Source: Sporomusa malonica | GTDB lineage: Bacteria; Bacillota; Negativicutes; Sporomusales; Sporomusaceae | DNA length: 64,000 nt | Reading direction: 5' to 3' | Assembly: GCF_900176355.1 (NCBI RefSeq) | Contig: NZ_FWXI01000004.1 | Span: forward strand, 124,001-188,000 | Shown here: positions 27,704 to 34,959 of the stretch, piece by piece | Position numbering within the stretch: position 1 is the first letter of the stretch | Layout: each line of letters opens with the position of its first letter | Notes under the pieces: generated by a model | What the model was told of the DNA's origin: nothing | The model's input: only the letters and a program-made list of their open reading frames with translations | Database searches by the model: none | Program-made: the position numbers and the translations under genes

Positions 27704-27780
27704 AAAGCGACCTGCTTCACCGGGGTATGTCCACCCGTTGAACTGCACTCTGAAGCAGGCAGCACAATAAAAATAGTTTA

Positions 27781-27824
27781 AGCAGCCTTAGTTCGAACAT
27801 TCCATCGGACTGAGGCTGTTTTTC
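27781..27824 (+). terminator. Rho-independent terminator after the ATP-grasp/GH3 gene
   Basis: GCAGCCTTAGT pairs with ACTGAGGCTGT around a 16-base loop, followed by TTTTT. A second, longer-looped repeat (CCTGCTTCA at 27710-27718, TGAAGCAGG at 27751-27759) lies just before it. Confidence 0.65.
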
Positions 27825-27827
27825 GTT

Positions 27828-28589
27828 CTATCTGCGGCCACTATGTTGTCCCCGCTCTAAAATCGGGAACAAAATTTTGAATACACTTCCTGCCCCCAAA
27901 GTTGAAACTATTTTAATTTTGCCGTGATGCCTTTCAACAATACTGCGGCTCACAGCAAGTCCCAGGCCTGTATTGCATTCCTTTGTAGTATAAAACGGGT
28001 CAAAAATTTGTTCTAGCTGCTCCGGTGGAATGCCGCTGCCTTCATCTTGAATATATAAAATTACTCTGCTTGACTTGCGAACGGCACCGATGGTTAATCT
28101 ACCATTAGCCTGCATAGCTTCTATACCGTTACAAGCCAGATTCACTACCAGTTGCTCTATCTCCTCTGCATTTAAGTCCAGCATAGGCAAGTTATCGCCC
28201 AGCAACAGTTCAGTCACAATACCGTTTTTGAGCGCAGCACTTTGAATAACCGGATAAATCTTTTTAAGCAGGCCATTAAGATTTACCGGAGACTTTTTAA
28301 TGGCTTTGTTTTGGGCTAATGCTATAATGTTGGTCGCTAATGCTTCAATCCGGTGTAATTCCTGATAGATAATACCCAACGACTCACCTGTACAGTATGC
28401 TGATTTTCTTTCTTGCAACTGCAAATATCCTTTAATGACAGTCAGTGGATTTCTAATTTCGTGCGCTACACCCATAGCAATTCGGTCAATTAACTCCCGG
28501 CGGGAAGTCTTTGCGGACTTGTTATCCCTTGACTTTTGACAAATACTATTCACCGAAAACGCCCCCTTGTCTATAGACCCTTTTCTCAA
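27828..28589 (-). CDS. Soluble sensor histidine kinase without a sensor domain
   Basis: A 253-residue cytoplasmic kinase made almost only of HisKA and HATPase_c modules. The phospho-acceptor is in MGVAHEIRNPLTVIKGYLQ near residue 42. ATP-site boxes follow: VNLACNGIEAM (N), DEGSGIPPEQ (G1), DPFYTTKE (F), GLGLAVS (G2). It has no transmembrane or PAS segment and no adjacent response regulator, so it is an orphan. In spore-formers such kinases often feed Spo0A or an NtrC-like regulator; that is only a possibility here. It is divergent from an XRE gene across a palindrome-rich intergenic region. Confidence 0.9.
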   Translation of the reverse strand: MRKGSIDKGAFSVNSICQKSRDNKSAKTSRRELIDRIAMGVAHEIRNPLTVIKGYLQLQERKSAYCTGESLGIIYQELHRIEALATNIIALAQNKAIKKSPVNLNGLLKKIYPVIQSAALKNGIVTELLLGDNLPMLDLNAEEIEQLVVNLACNGIEAMQANGRLTIGAVRKSSRVILYIQDEGSGIPPEQLEQIFDPFYTTKECNTGLGLAVSRSIVERHHGKIKIVSTLGAGSVFKILFPILERGQHSGRR

Positions 28590-28657
28590 TAGTGTCTTTG
28601 AGACACTTTATTCGCCAATTGTTTCCAATTTTCCTTCCGTAAAATGTCTTATAGACA
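28569..28657. promoter_or_regulatory. Three TGTCT/AGACA palindromes between the kinase and XRE genes
   Basis: Palindromes occur at 28569-28578 (GTCTATAGAC), 28591-28607 (AGTGTCTTTGAGACACT) and 28645-28657 (TGTCTTATAGACA). All share the half-site TGTCT. Centre spacings are about 25 and 52 bases. The first overlaps the start of the kinase gene. They are the likely operators of the divergent XRE regulator. Confidence 0.65.
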
Positions 28658-28719
28658 CAACAATTGAATCTGGGGCATAATCGCGTTATTGTAAGCAGTA
28701 AGGTGAGGAGTGTTATTCT

Positions 28720-29109
28720 ATGGAAAGCCTTGGAGAAAAAATCAAACTACTAAGAAATAAATTGACACAAGAGGAATTGGCAGCAATCCTAAAAGTAGAA
28801 CGCTCAACCTTGGCTTCCTGGGAAGTTAACCGCCGCGAACCGGATATAGCAACCCTGTGCCGCATTGCAGCTTACTTCCAAATAAGTATTGACTGGCTTG
28901 TTGGCCATACATTTGACAAAGAAGCTTCATCTTCAAGAACAGCCAAATTTCATGAGACTACCGGCGACTACCATGCACCGCTCGACAGCTCATGGCTAAA
29001 AGTAATCGAAACTGCTCAATCCAATGGATTCAAGCCTGATGCTGTTCAACAATTGATTGAATTAAACGCTAAAATTGCGCTGTCATTGAAAGACAATAAA
29101 TCAAAATAA
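28720..29109 (+). CDS. XRE-family transcriptional regulator
   Basis: A 129-residue DNA-binding protein with an N-terminal Cro/C1 helix-turn-helix (about 5-63: LGEKIKLLRNKLTQEELAAI, STLASWEVNRREPDIATL, YFQISIDWLVG). The C-terminal half (about 75-129) is helical, ends NAKIALSLKDNKSK and may serve dimerisation. GGAG lies 9 bases before the start. The architecture resembles SinR-like or phage-type repressors. Palindromes between it and the divergent kinase gene suggest autoregulation and joint control of the kinase. Confidence 0.9.
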   Translation: MESLGEKIKLLRNKLTQEELAAILKVERSTLASWEVNRREPDIATLCRIAAYFQISIDWLVGHTFDKEASSSRTAKFHETTGDYHAPLDSSWLKVIETAQSNGFKPDAVQQLIELNAKIALSLKDNKSK

Positions 29110-29120
29110 GTAAAGTCTCT

Positions 29121-29176
29121 TAGCAAAGCAAAGCCGGAGCCCTTATCTCATCGAGGGTTCCGGCTTTTATATTTTC
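29121..29176 (+). terminator. Terminator after the XRE gene, copy of the rubrerythrin terminator
   Basis: AAGCCGGAGCCCT and AGGGTTCCGGCTT pair across an 11-base loop, then TTATATTTTC follows. Sequence flanking the stem is also shared with 20071-20124. Confidence 0.75.
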
Positions 29177-29195
29177 TAATTTGTATTATCCTATC

Positions 29196-29561
29196 CTAAA
29201 ACCGCTCAGGGAGAACCTCCAGCCAATAGCCGTCAGGATCTGAGATAAAATAAATCCCCATCTCTTTATTTTCGTAACAAATACAGCCCATGGCCTTGTG
29301 ATGCTGGTACGCCTTTTCAAAATCACTGGTGGTAAAGGCTAGGTGAAACTCGTTTTCCCCCAGCTTATAGGCTTCTTTCCGGTCTTTAATCCAGGTAAGC
29401 TCTAGTTTATGCGGTGTCTGGCCATCACCCAGGTAAACAATAGTGAAGTTCGGCTTTTCAATGCGCCGGGTTTCTGTGAGCTTAAGTGCCTCGTTGTAGA
29501 AAGCCATACTTTTTTCCAGGTTTAGTACGTTGATGTTATTATGAGCAAATTTAAAATCCAT
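29196..29561 (-). CDS. VOC-family glyoxalase I-like protein
   Basis: A 121-residue single-domain vicinal-oxygen-chelate protein with paired beta-alpha-beta modules. Likely metal ligands match lactoylglutathione lyases: His near residue 7 (FAHNNINV), Glu near 54 (HKLELTW), His near 73 (NEFHLAF) and Glu near 115 (YWLEVLPE). It probably detoxifies methylglyoxal using a thiol other than glutathione, or binds a related substrate. AGGAG precedes the ATG. It lies 27 bases upstream of nothing but shares strand and close spacing with the MBL hydrolase gene, which starts upstream at 30323, so the two may form an operon. Confidence 0.88.
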   Translation of the reverse strand: MDFKFAHNNINVLNLEKSMAFYNEALKLTETRRIEKPNFTIVYLGDGQTPHKLELTWIKDRKEAYKLGENEFHLAFTTSDFEKAYQHHKAMGCICYENKEMGIYFISDPDGYWLEVLPERF

Positions 29562-29588
29562 ATTGCTTCTCTCCTTTTTAATTTTAAT

Positions 29589-30323
29589 CTATTCTTGCTG
29601 GCTTTGCGTTCCGCTTAGCCACATAGATTTTACAAAAGTCTGAATATCATCTCGGAGCACAATACCGTGTCCGGTACAAAAGAACTCAGACTGAAAAGGA
29701 ATCAGCCTGCTTAGCCCCTCGATAAACTTACCAAACTCTGCACTGCCGTCTTCTGCTTGGCCTGCCACATACTGGCAAGATCCTTGTCGACAGTATTCAC
29801 AGTAGTCTACAAGCTCGCCTCCTGGCAGAGCTTCGCCAAAGTAGCAGAAAAAATCACCAACAAACAAGGCTTTTGATATGTGGTCAAAGATGGCGACAGA
29901 GCCAGGTGAATGCGTGTTGACAAGCATGATTTCCAGCTCGTTCAACCCCTCTGCCACCAGTTTTGACTTGTCCGCAAGCGGTGTATATCGCGTAAACTGT
30001 TCGCAGAGCGGCACTGCCAGCATCGGCCAGTCAGCACTATGTACAAATTTCCTGGCATTCTTAAACAGGTCTGACCCTTCGGCGTGATCATGATGGCCAT
30101 GAGTTAAGAGTACATGGGTAACCATATCAGGCTCTATACCGATTGTTGACAACGCTTCAATAATGGCTGGCTGATATGCCTTAAGCCCTGCATCAATTAA
30201 GATTGTTTGCCCGTTCCGCTGTAATACATATAGGTTGGTATATGATGTTACATCCCAGGTGTGGGCATCTTCAACAGCGATAACATACGCCCCAGCCGTT
30301 AACGGCGCTAGTAAGTAATTCAT
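29589..30323 (-). CDS. MBL-fold metallo-hydrolase
   Basis: A 244-residue metallo-beta-lactamase-fold protein. The binuclear metal motif is THVLLTHGHHDHAEG near residues 70-84, with further ligands in NTHSPGSVAIF, FVGDFF and CTGHG. The order fits glyoxalase II-like or general MBL hydrolases. The downstream VOC protein, 27 bases after its stop, suggests a glyoxalase I/II-like pair, although both substrates are unproven. An unusual Cys cluster (CEYCRQGSCQY, near 175) is not typical of glyoxalase II. AGGA precedes the start. Confidence 0.85.
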   Translation of the reverse strand: MNYLLAPLTAGAYVIAVEDAHTWDVTSYTNLYVLQRNGQTILIDAGLKAYQPAIIEALSTIGIEPDMVTHVLLTHGHHDHAEGSDLFKNARKFVHSADWPMLAVPLCEQFTRYTPLADKSKLVAEGLNELEIMLVNTHSPGSVAIFDHISKALFVGDFFCYFGEALPGGELVDYCEYCRQGSCQYVAGQAEDGSAEFGKFIEGLSRLIPFQSEFFCTGHGIVLRDDIQTFVKSMWLSGTQSQQE

Positions 30324-30418
30324 GGTTCACCGTCCTTTCGTTTACAAACAAAGATCATCTGTGTTTGTTCGAGCTACTAACTATATATTATAACCACGCT
30401 TCTCCTCAACACAAGTTA

Positions 30419-30454
30419 GAATACCAAAAATAGCTATTTTTAGGTATGGTATTC
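30419..30454. promoter_or_regulatory. Nested inverted repeats upstream of the DUF401 gene
   Basis: GAATACCA (30419-30426) faces TGGTATTC (30447-30454), and the space holds a second palindrome, AAAAATAGCTATTTTT (30426-30441). It lies in the intergenic region between two divergent genes and could be an operator. No regulator gene is adjacent. Confidence 0.4.
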
Positions 30455-30475
30455 CTTCGAATAAGCAGGTATGAT

Positions 30476-30505
30476 TATAAAGAAAACACGGCTTGCGCCG
30501 AGCCT
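30476..30505 (-). repeat. Fragment of the dispersed repeat found in tandem at 56.3-56.5 kb
   Basis: These 30 bases are an exact reverse-complement match to the 3-prime part of the 88-bp repeat unit (56456-56485), covering GGCTCGGCGCAAGCCGTGTT and its flanks. It lies 35 bases before the DUF401 start. Confidence 0.8.
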
Positions 30506-30539
30506 CAAGTCCTACCCTTTACGAATGGAGTTGTAGCAC

Positions 30540-31748
30540 ATGCTAGCTGTACTCAAAATACTTATCACACTTGCCGTTATTGTTTTTCTGCTCAACCGCA
30601 AAGTGAAAATGGGTAACGCAATGTTTGCTGGCTCAGCCACATTATTTCTTCTCACAGGTCTTAATTTGCAGTATTTGCGCACTGCTGTGATCACCACCAT
30701 TACTAGCTATAGCACCTGGGAGATCCTGTTGGCTTTATATTTTGTTATGTGCCTTGAATACCAGCTTCGCACCAGCGGGACTATTGACGGCTTGATGGCG
30801 GCTGCCCGCAAGCTGCTCCGCAGCGAACGAATCTTACTGCCGCTGATGCCTGCTTTTCTTGGTTTTTTACCCTCCCTAGGCGGGGCTATATTTTCCGCAC
30901 CATTGGTGGAGAACGCCAGTAAACCCTTTATCCTGGCAGCTGAAAGCAAGACAGCCATCAACTATTGGTTCCGTCATGTCTGGGAGTGTACCAACCCAAT
31001 TTTTACCGGTATGCTGCTGGCCAGTCAGCTGTCAGACATCCCACTCAGTGCCCTGATTGCTCATATGTCTTGGGTTACAGTGCTCTCCATTCTTATCGGC
31101 TGGCTGCTTTTTATTTCACCGCTTAAAAAACAAAACGCCATTCCTAGTGACGATAATCCAGATACCACTGTGGGCGGCTATCATCACATTGCACTAGCTA
31201 CAGGCCCCATCCTGGCAAACTTTTCACTTGTTGTCTTTTTCAAACTTCCCGCCTCTGTTTCCATGGCAATAGTTGTTGCAACTATGGTATTTATCCTGAG
31301 ACAGAATGTAAGCGATATCCGCGCCATGCTCATTCACGCCTTTGACCGCAAACTCTTATGGGGCATTGTTGGTATTCTGTTTTTCCAAAATATCCTGCGG
31401 CCAAGTGGTTTAATAAAGGATATTGCCGTACTCCTTAACAGCATGGATGTATCAAACGCAGTTGTTATTGGAGCTATTGCCTTTGTATCGGGCCTCTTAT
31501 TAGGTACATCACAGGGTTTTGTGGCCATCACCTTTCCCTTCATTGCCGTTTTGTCTCCCAATGATCTTAATTTGGCGATGCTTTGTTTTGTCATGGGTAC
31601 GGCAGGGCATATGCTGTCTCCTACGCACCTCTGTTTATTGGTAACACTGGATTACTTTAAGGCTGATTACTTAAAGACACTTCGTCCTATTGTCTTCCTA
31701 GAGATCATTATGGTTGCGGCAGCCTATATTGCCGTATCAATAACCTAG
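30540..31748 (+). CDS. DUF401 family membrane protein (putative permease)
   Basis: A 402-residue integral membrane protein with about ten to eleven hydrophobic segments. It matches the DUF401/TIGR00529 group by its layout and by stretches such as FLPSLGGAIFSAPLVENAS and GTAGHMLSPTHLCLLVT. The family resembles ion-transporter-superfamily permeases, and no substrate is established. GGAG lies 9 bases before the ATG. It is transcribed alone, divergent from the MBL gene, and stopped by a bidirectional terminator. Confidence 0.85.
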   Translation: MLAVLKILITLAVIVFLLNRKVKMGNAMFAGSATLFLLTGLNLQYLRTAVITTITSYSTWEILLALYFVMCLEYQLRTSGTIDGLMAAARKLLRSERILLPLMPAFLGFLPSLGGAIFSAPLVENASKPFILAAESKTAINYWFRHVWECTNPIFTGMLLASQLSDIPLSALIAHMSWVTVLSILIGWLLFISPLKKQNAIPSDDNPDTTVGGYHHIALATGPILANFSLVVFFKLPASVSMAIVVATMVFILRQNVSDIRAMLIHAFDRKLLWGIVGILFFQNILRPSGLIKDIAVLLNSMDVSNAVVIGAIAFVSGLLLGTSQGFVAITFPFIAVLSPNDLNLAMLCFVMGTAGHMLSPTHLCLLVTLDYFKADYLKTLRPIVFLEIIMVAAAYIAVSIT

Positions 31749-31781
31749 CTTGAAAAAAATTAGCCATCTGGCAACATTCCC

Positions 31782-31812
31782 AAAACGGCAGGATAAGAAT
31801 CCTGCCGTTTTG
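31782..31812. terminator. Bidirectional terminator between convergent genes
   Basis: AAAACGGCAGGA and TCCTGCCGTTTT form a perfect 12-bp stem with a 6-base loop. A/T-rich ends on both sides serve the DUF401 gene (plus) and the MBL-rhodanese gene (minus). Confidence 0.85.
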
Positions 31813-31823
31813 GCTTGTTTCAG

Positions 31824-32900
31824 TTATTCACCATGCCCGGCTTTCCATGAAGCCATACCACCTTCAAGGACAACTACCTTTTCAAAACCTGCCTTTTTCA
31901 GGATCTGAGCGCCGGTAGTAGCTCTGGCACCAGAGTGACAAACCACCACTATATCTTTCTGCTTATACGCCTCTAGGTCTTTAAGTTTCCCTGTCAACTG
32001 ACCTATTGGAATGTGGGTAATCCCCTCAATCTGCCCTAACAGGCCAGCGAGCTCACGTTTTTCCCGTACATCAATAAGCAGCAACTCTCGTTCATTTGTT
32101 TGCAGCCAGCTATTTAGTGTTTTGGCGCCTATGTATTCAACCTCCAGCTCGTTTACACCCTTTTCCATGGTTCCCTTGATTTCACAGGCAGGGGTATCGA
32201 TGGGAATCCAGGCCGCATTCGGGTCCTTAGCACATGCGTAATTTGCCTGCAGAACATCTTTCATCCAGTCTGCAGGGCCAAGACGGAGATCTTCAAGATA
32301 TTTTACAAACTCTTCTTTACTCCGTTTTTGTAGATGAGGATTACTTTGACGCTGCTGTCCAAGCGTAGACGGCTGCCGGTTTCTATATTCATGGGCAGGA
32401 TAGATCATTAGATTATCGGGAAGCTCATCCAACTTTTGTAAGCTCTCCCAATGGTCACCCGGATCACCGCCTGGAAGATCATCTCTTCCGGCTCCAGCAT
32501 CATCAAGGAAAAGAAAATCGCCTGTCAAGAGTTTATCATTCACAATAAGACTGATAGAATCTTTGGTGTGTCCAGGAGTGTGCAGCACCTTAATCTCAAA
32601 TGTATTAAGCTGTAGAACATCACCATCTTTGACACGAATACTGACACACTTAGGTGGCGAAGTCTCGTACATCACATATTCACATCCAGTTGCATCCCTT
32701 AGGGATGACCCAGCAGAAATATGGTCTGCATGAATATGGGTATCAATAACATGGGTAAGTGTAAAACCTTCCTCCTTTAATAAGTCAAGGTAATCGGTAA
32801 AATGATCGATGACAGGATCTACGAGAATGGCAGTTTTGTTTTCCTCATTACCGATAAAGTACGTACGGCAAGCATGTGGATTTACCTGTTTAAATATCAT
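31824..32900 (-). CDS. MBL-fold (persulfide dioxygenase-like) / rhodanese fusion
   Basis: A protein of about 358 residues. Residues 1-250 form an MBL domain with THIHADHISAG near 56 and the ETHE1-type GHTKDSISL and LTGDFLF motifs. Residues about 265-355 form a rhodanese domain with the active-site loop VVCHSGARATTGA (Cys persulfide site). ETHE1-like enzymes oxidise persulfides; in an anaerobe the fusion may instead serve sulfur trafficking or detoxification. ATG at 32900 is preferred because the longer frame to 32981 adds a non-family leader; GGGAG lies about 11 bases upstream, so the start is not certain. Confidence 0.88.
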   Translation of the reverse strand: MIFKQVNPHACRTYFIGNEENKTAILVDPVIDHFTDYLDLLKEEGFTLTHVIDTHIHADHISAGSSLRDATGCEYVMYETSPPKCVSIRVKDGDVLQLNTFEIKVLHTPGHTKDSISLIVNDKLLTGDFLFLDDAGAGRDDLPGGDPGDHWESLQKLDELPDNLMIYPAHEYRNRQPSTLGQQRQSNPHLQKRSKEEFVKYLEDLRLGPADWMKDVLQANYACAKDPNAAWIPIDTPACEIKGTMEKGVNELEVEYIGAKTLNSWLQTNERELLLIDVREKRELAGLLGQIEGITHIPIGQLTGKLKDLEAYKQKDIVVVCHSGARATTGAQILKKAGFEKVVVLEGGMASWKAGHGE

Positions 32901-33024
32901 GTTATTCAACACTCCCTCGCTTTCGAAGTACCTATATAAAGTATACCATTTTTGGATAACAATTCCATATACACTTTGCAATGGAACTGTTTGTTACAGC
33001 TCTTTGCTTCAAATAAATAAGAGA

Positions 33025-33056
33025 GATCGTCTAAAAGCTTGGGCCTTTAGACGATC
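33025..33056. terminator. Hairpin downstream of the SPOCS-domain gene
   Basis: GATCGTCTAAA and TTTAGACGATC form an 11-bp stem with a 10-base loop, 27 bases past the stop of the minus-strand gene. The U-run is weak (TCTCTTATTTATTT), so it is a moderate terminator call. Confidence 0.5.
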
Positions 33057-33082
33057 AACATTCACTCTTTGCAGGATATTTA

Positions 33083-33826
33083 CTACCCTTTTGGTTTAAC
33101 CGGTAGCCCCTGGTGATATAACATGACTTCCCGGTCTGTCATTACTTTCGCAGTAATCCTCAATACCACTGACACGTCAAATTTCCGGGTGCAGCGGCGC
33201 GGTTTTTTATGTGGTTTACAATGATGCTCACATTCAGGTTCGCATTTAGGCTTGCACTTATGTTTTTTAGGCGGCTTATGTTTATGATCACAGTCATCAT
33301 CATAATCGTCGTCATCGTAATCGCAATCGCAGTCGTAATCATCATAATCGTCGTCACAATCATCATCGTAGTCATCGTAATCATGGCCTTTTTTCTTATG
33401 CCAGTGAGCGCGAGTATGTTCATCACAATCATAATCCACAAACTCGACCATAACACTGGCGTCAGCCTCCATACCCCGCCGCGCCCCTCTGATATCAGCA
33501 AAAGCAGTAAACCGGATAGGCCATACTTCAACAGCATGCACAGGCTGCCTTGGCCGGCAGGCAACATATAAAGCCTTAACCTCAAATTCGCCTCTGACAA
33601 TTACTTTATTGGGAATAACATCCACGCTGGTAATGTGCAGCTTTTTAACAAAAACATCTACAATTTGCTCAATACCTGGTTTTCGCGGCGGAACGACCAC
33701 ATGAATATCAATCGATTTTTGAACCTCCCGTGCACCCAGCACCTGCTGTACAACAATCGATTTAGGGCCGGTACTAGACCCCGCCGTGCAATAATTGGGC
33801 CGATCCCATGGTTCTATATGTGTCAT
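33083..33826 (-). CDS. SPOCS (DUF3794)-domain protein with Asp/Tyr/Cys-rich insert
   Basis: A 247-residue protein with a SPOCS-like beta-rich domain (about 20-135: KSIVVQQVLGAREVQKSID, VIPNKVIVRGEFEVKALYVA). A remarkable low-complexity segment follows. Residues about 148-180 are almost only Asp, Tyr and Cys (GHDYDDYDDDCDDDYDDYDC). Residues about 182-215 are Lys/His/Pro/Cys-rich (HKHKPPKKHKCKPKCEPECE). The C-terminus returns to SPOCS-like sequence (RKFDVSVVLRITAKVMTDRE). SPOCS domains occur in spore-coat or cortex-associated proteins, and the insert could bind metal or Ca2+. No signal peptide. Start is ATG at 33826 with a GGGGGG stretch upstream. Confidence 0.75.
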   Translation of the reverse strand: MTHIEPWDRPNYCTAGSSTGPKSIVVQQVLGAREVQKSIDIHVVVPPRKPGIEQIVDVFVKKLHITSVDVIPNKVIVRGEFEVKALYVACRPRQPVHAVEVWPIRFTAFADIRGARRGMEADASVMVEFVDYDCDEHTRAHWHKKKGHDYDDYDDDCDDDYDDYDCDCDYDDDDYDDDCDHKHKPPKKHKCKPKCEPECEHHCKPHKKPRRCTRKFDVSVVLRITAKVMTDREVMLYHQGLPVKPKG

Positions 33827-33907
33827 GATTCCCCCCCTTTCGCATCCTATAACATATATATGCGAAAAGTGGAGAAGAAGACAACAGCTATCTGCTATAA
33901 TGTAACT

Positions 33908-34816
33908 CTATTCGCTCTTAGTTCCCTTCCCCCGGAAGCTGGGAGACTTTGCATAAGAAACAATAAAATCGCTAAAGGCTTGAGCCGCCTTTGATAGATA
34001 TTTGCCCTTTTTCCAGGCTAGACCAATCGTGATTGACAGCGGCTCAGCAAGTGATACGCCAACCAGGTTAGGATGGTTGCGAACTACCATGTTCATGAGA
34101 AAGGAAACACCTACATTGCTGGCCACCATAGCCTTAATCGTTTCAATCTGATTGGACGAAAACACAATATGGGGGGCAAAGCCGTGGCGGGCACATTCGT
34201 CAAGCACCAGCTGCCGATGAAAGAATTCTTCCTTTAGCAGAACAAAGGGCTCTTCTTGTAATTGGTTAAAATCAACCACCTTGGCGGTACTTAAATGGTG
34301 TTTAGGCGACAAACAGAGCATAATCTCTTCTTGGGTAATTGGTACAGTATTTAGCATGGTTGCACACTCAGGAAGTATAATCATGCCTAAATCTAATTCT
34401 TCCCTTTCCAACATCGCCCGCGCAGCCAGAGACCCTTCTTCATACACTACTAAATCCAAATTTGGATAAGCAGTCTTAAAAAGATTAAAAATATCGGGGA
34501 ATAGATAGGCCCCAATCATCGGCGGTGCCGCAAACTTAATTGTGCCTTTGTTTAATTTGCGGAAGTCCTCCATTTCATGAATAGACTGGCGAATGTCAAA
34601 CAGAATTTTTTCTATTCTGGCATAAAAAGCCTTTCCTTCTGCAGTTAGGCTGACTTTTTTCTGGCTGCGGTCAAACAGGAGGACCCCCAACTCCTCCTCC
34701 AGCTTTTGTATGGAGTTAGTAATTGATGGCTGAGCTACGTGCAGTTCTTCGGCAGCTCTTGTGAAATTTTGCAATCGGCTGACGGCTTGAAAATATTCAA
34801 GTTGGCGCAGTTCCAC
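33908..34816 (-). CDS. LysR-family regulator divergent from the C4-dicarboxylate operon
   Basis: A 302-residue LysR regulator: winged helix at residues 1-60 (VELRQLEYFQAVSRLQNFTR, VAQPSITNSIQKLEEELGVL) and a periplasmic-binding-protein-like effector domain at about 90-295. GTG at 34816 is chosen because GGAGG lies 7 bases before it. The gene diverges from the DASS transporter/fumarase/fumarate reductase operon with a 143-base intergenic region, so it likely controls that operon in response to a C4-dicarboxylate. It is a clear paralogue of the LysR at 52537. Confidence 0.92.
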   Translation of the reverse strand: MELRQLEYFQAVSRLQNFTRAAEELHVAQPSITNSIQKLEEELGVLLFDRSQKKVSLTAEGKAFYARIEKILFDIRQSIHEMEDFRKLNKGTIKFAAPPMIGAYLFPDIFNLFKTAYPNLDLVVYEEGSLAARAMLEREELDLGMIILPECATMLNTVPITQEEIMLCLSPKHHLSTAKVVDFNQLQEEPFVLLKEEFFHRQLVLDECARHGFAPHIVFSSNQIETIKAMVASNVGVSFLMNMVVRNHPNLVGVSLAEPLSITIGLAWKKGKYLSKAAQAFSDFIVSYAKSPSFRGKGTKSE

Positions 34817-34959
34817 GGTATATCCTCCCATCCCAATAGTTACTACCTATTGTACCATAGATTATTAATATTTTGATTACTTATGTACCAGTGCTAAAGT
34901 ATAACTAGACTGTTATCAAAATCATCGAAAAATACATTATCAGGAGGAATTGTTTTTGT

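Noticed and set aside
27704-27780. Possible riboswitch or structured leader between the GH3 gene and the terminator
   Set aside because: Only a long-looped inverted repeat (CCTGCTTCA/TGAAGCAGG) was seen; it follows a gene end and matches no riboswitch pattern I know.
33160-33600. Two long frames (one per strand) over the SPOCS low-complexity segment
   Set aside because: They arise from the GAT/TAT-rich repeat DNA; composition is Met/Ile/Thr or Ile/Val-rich, typical of shadow frames.
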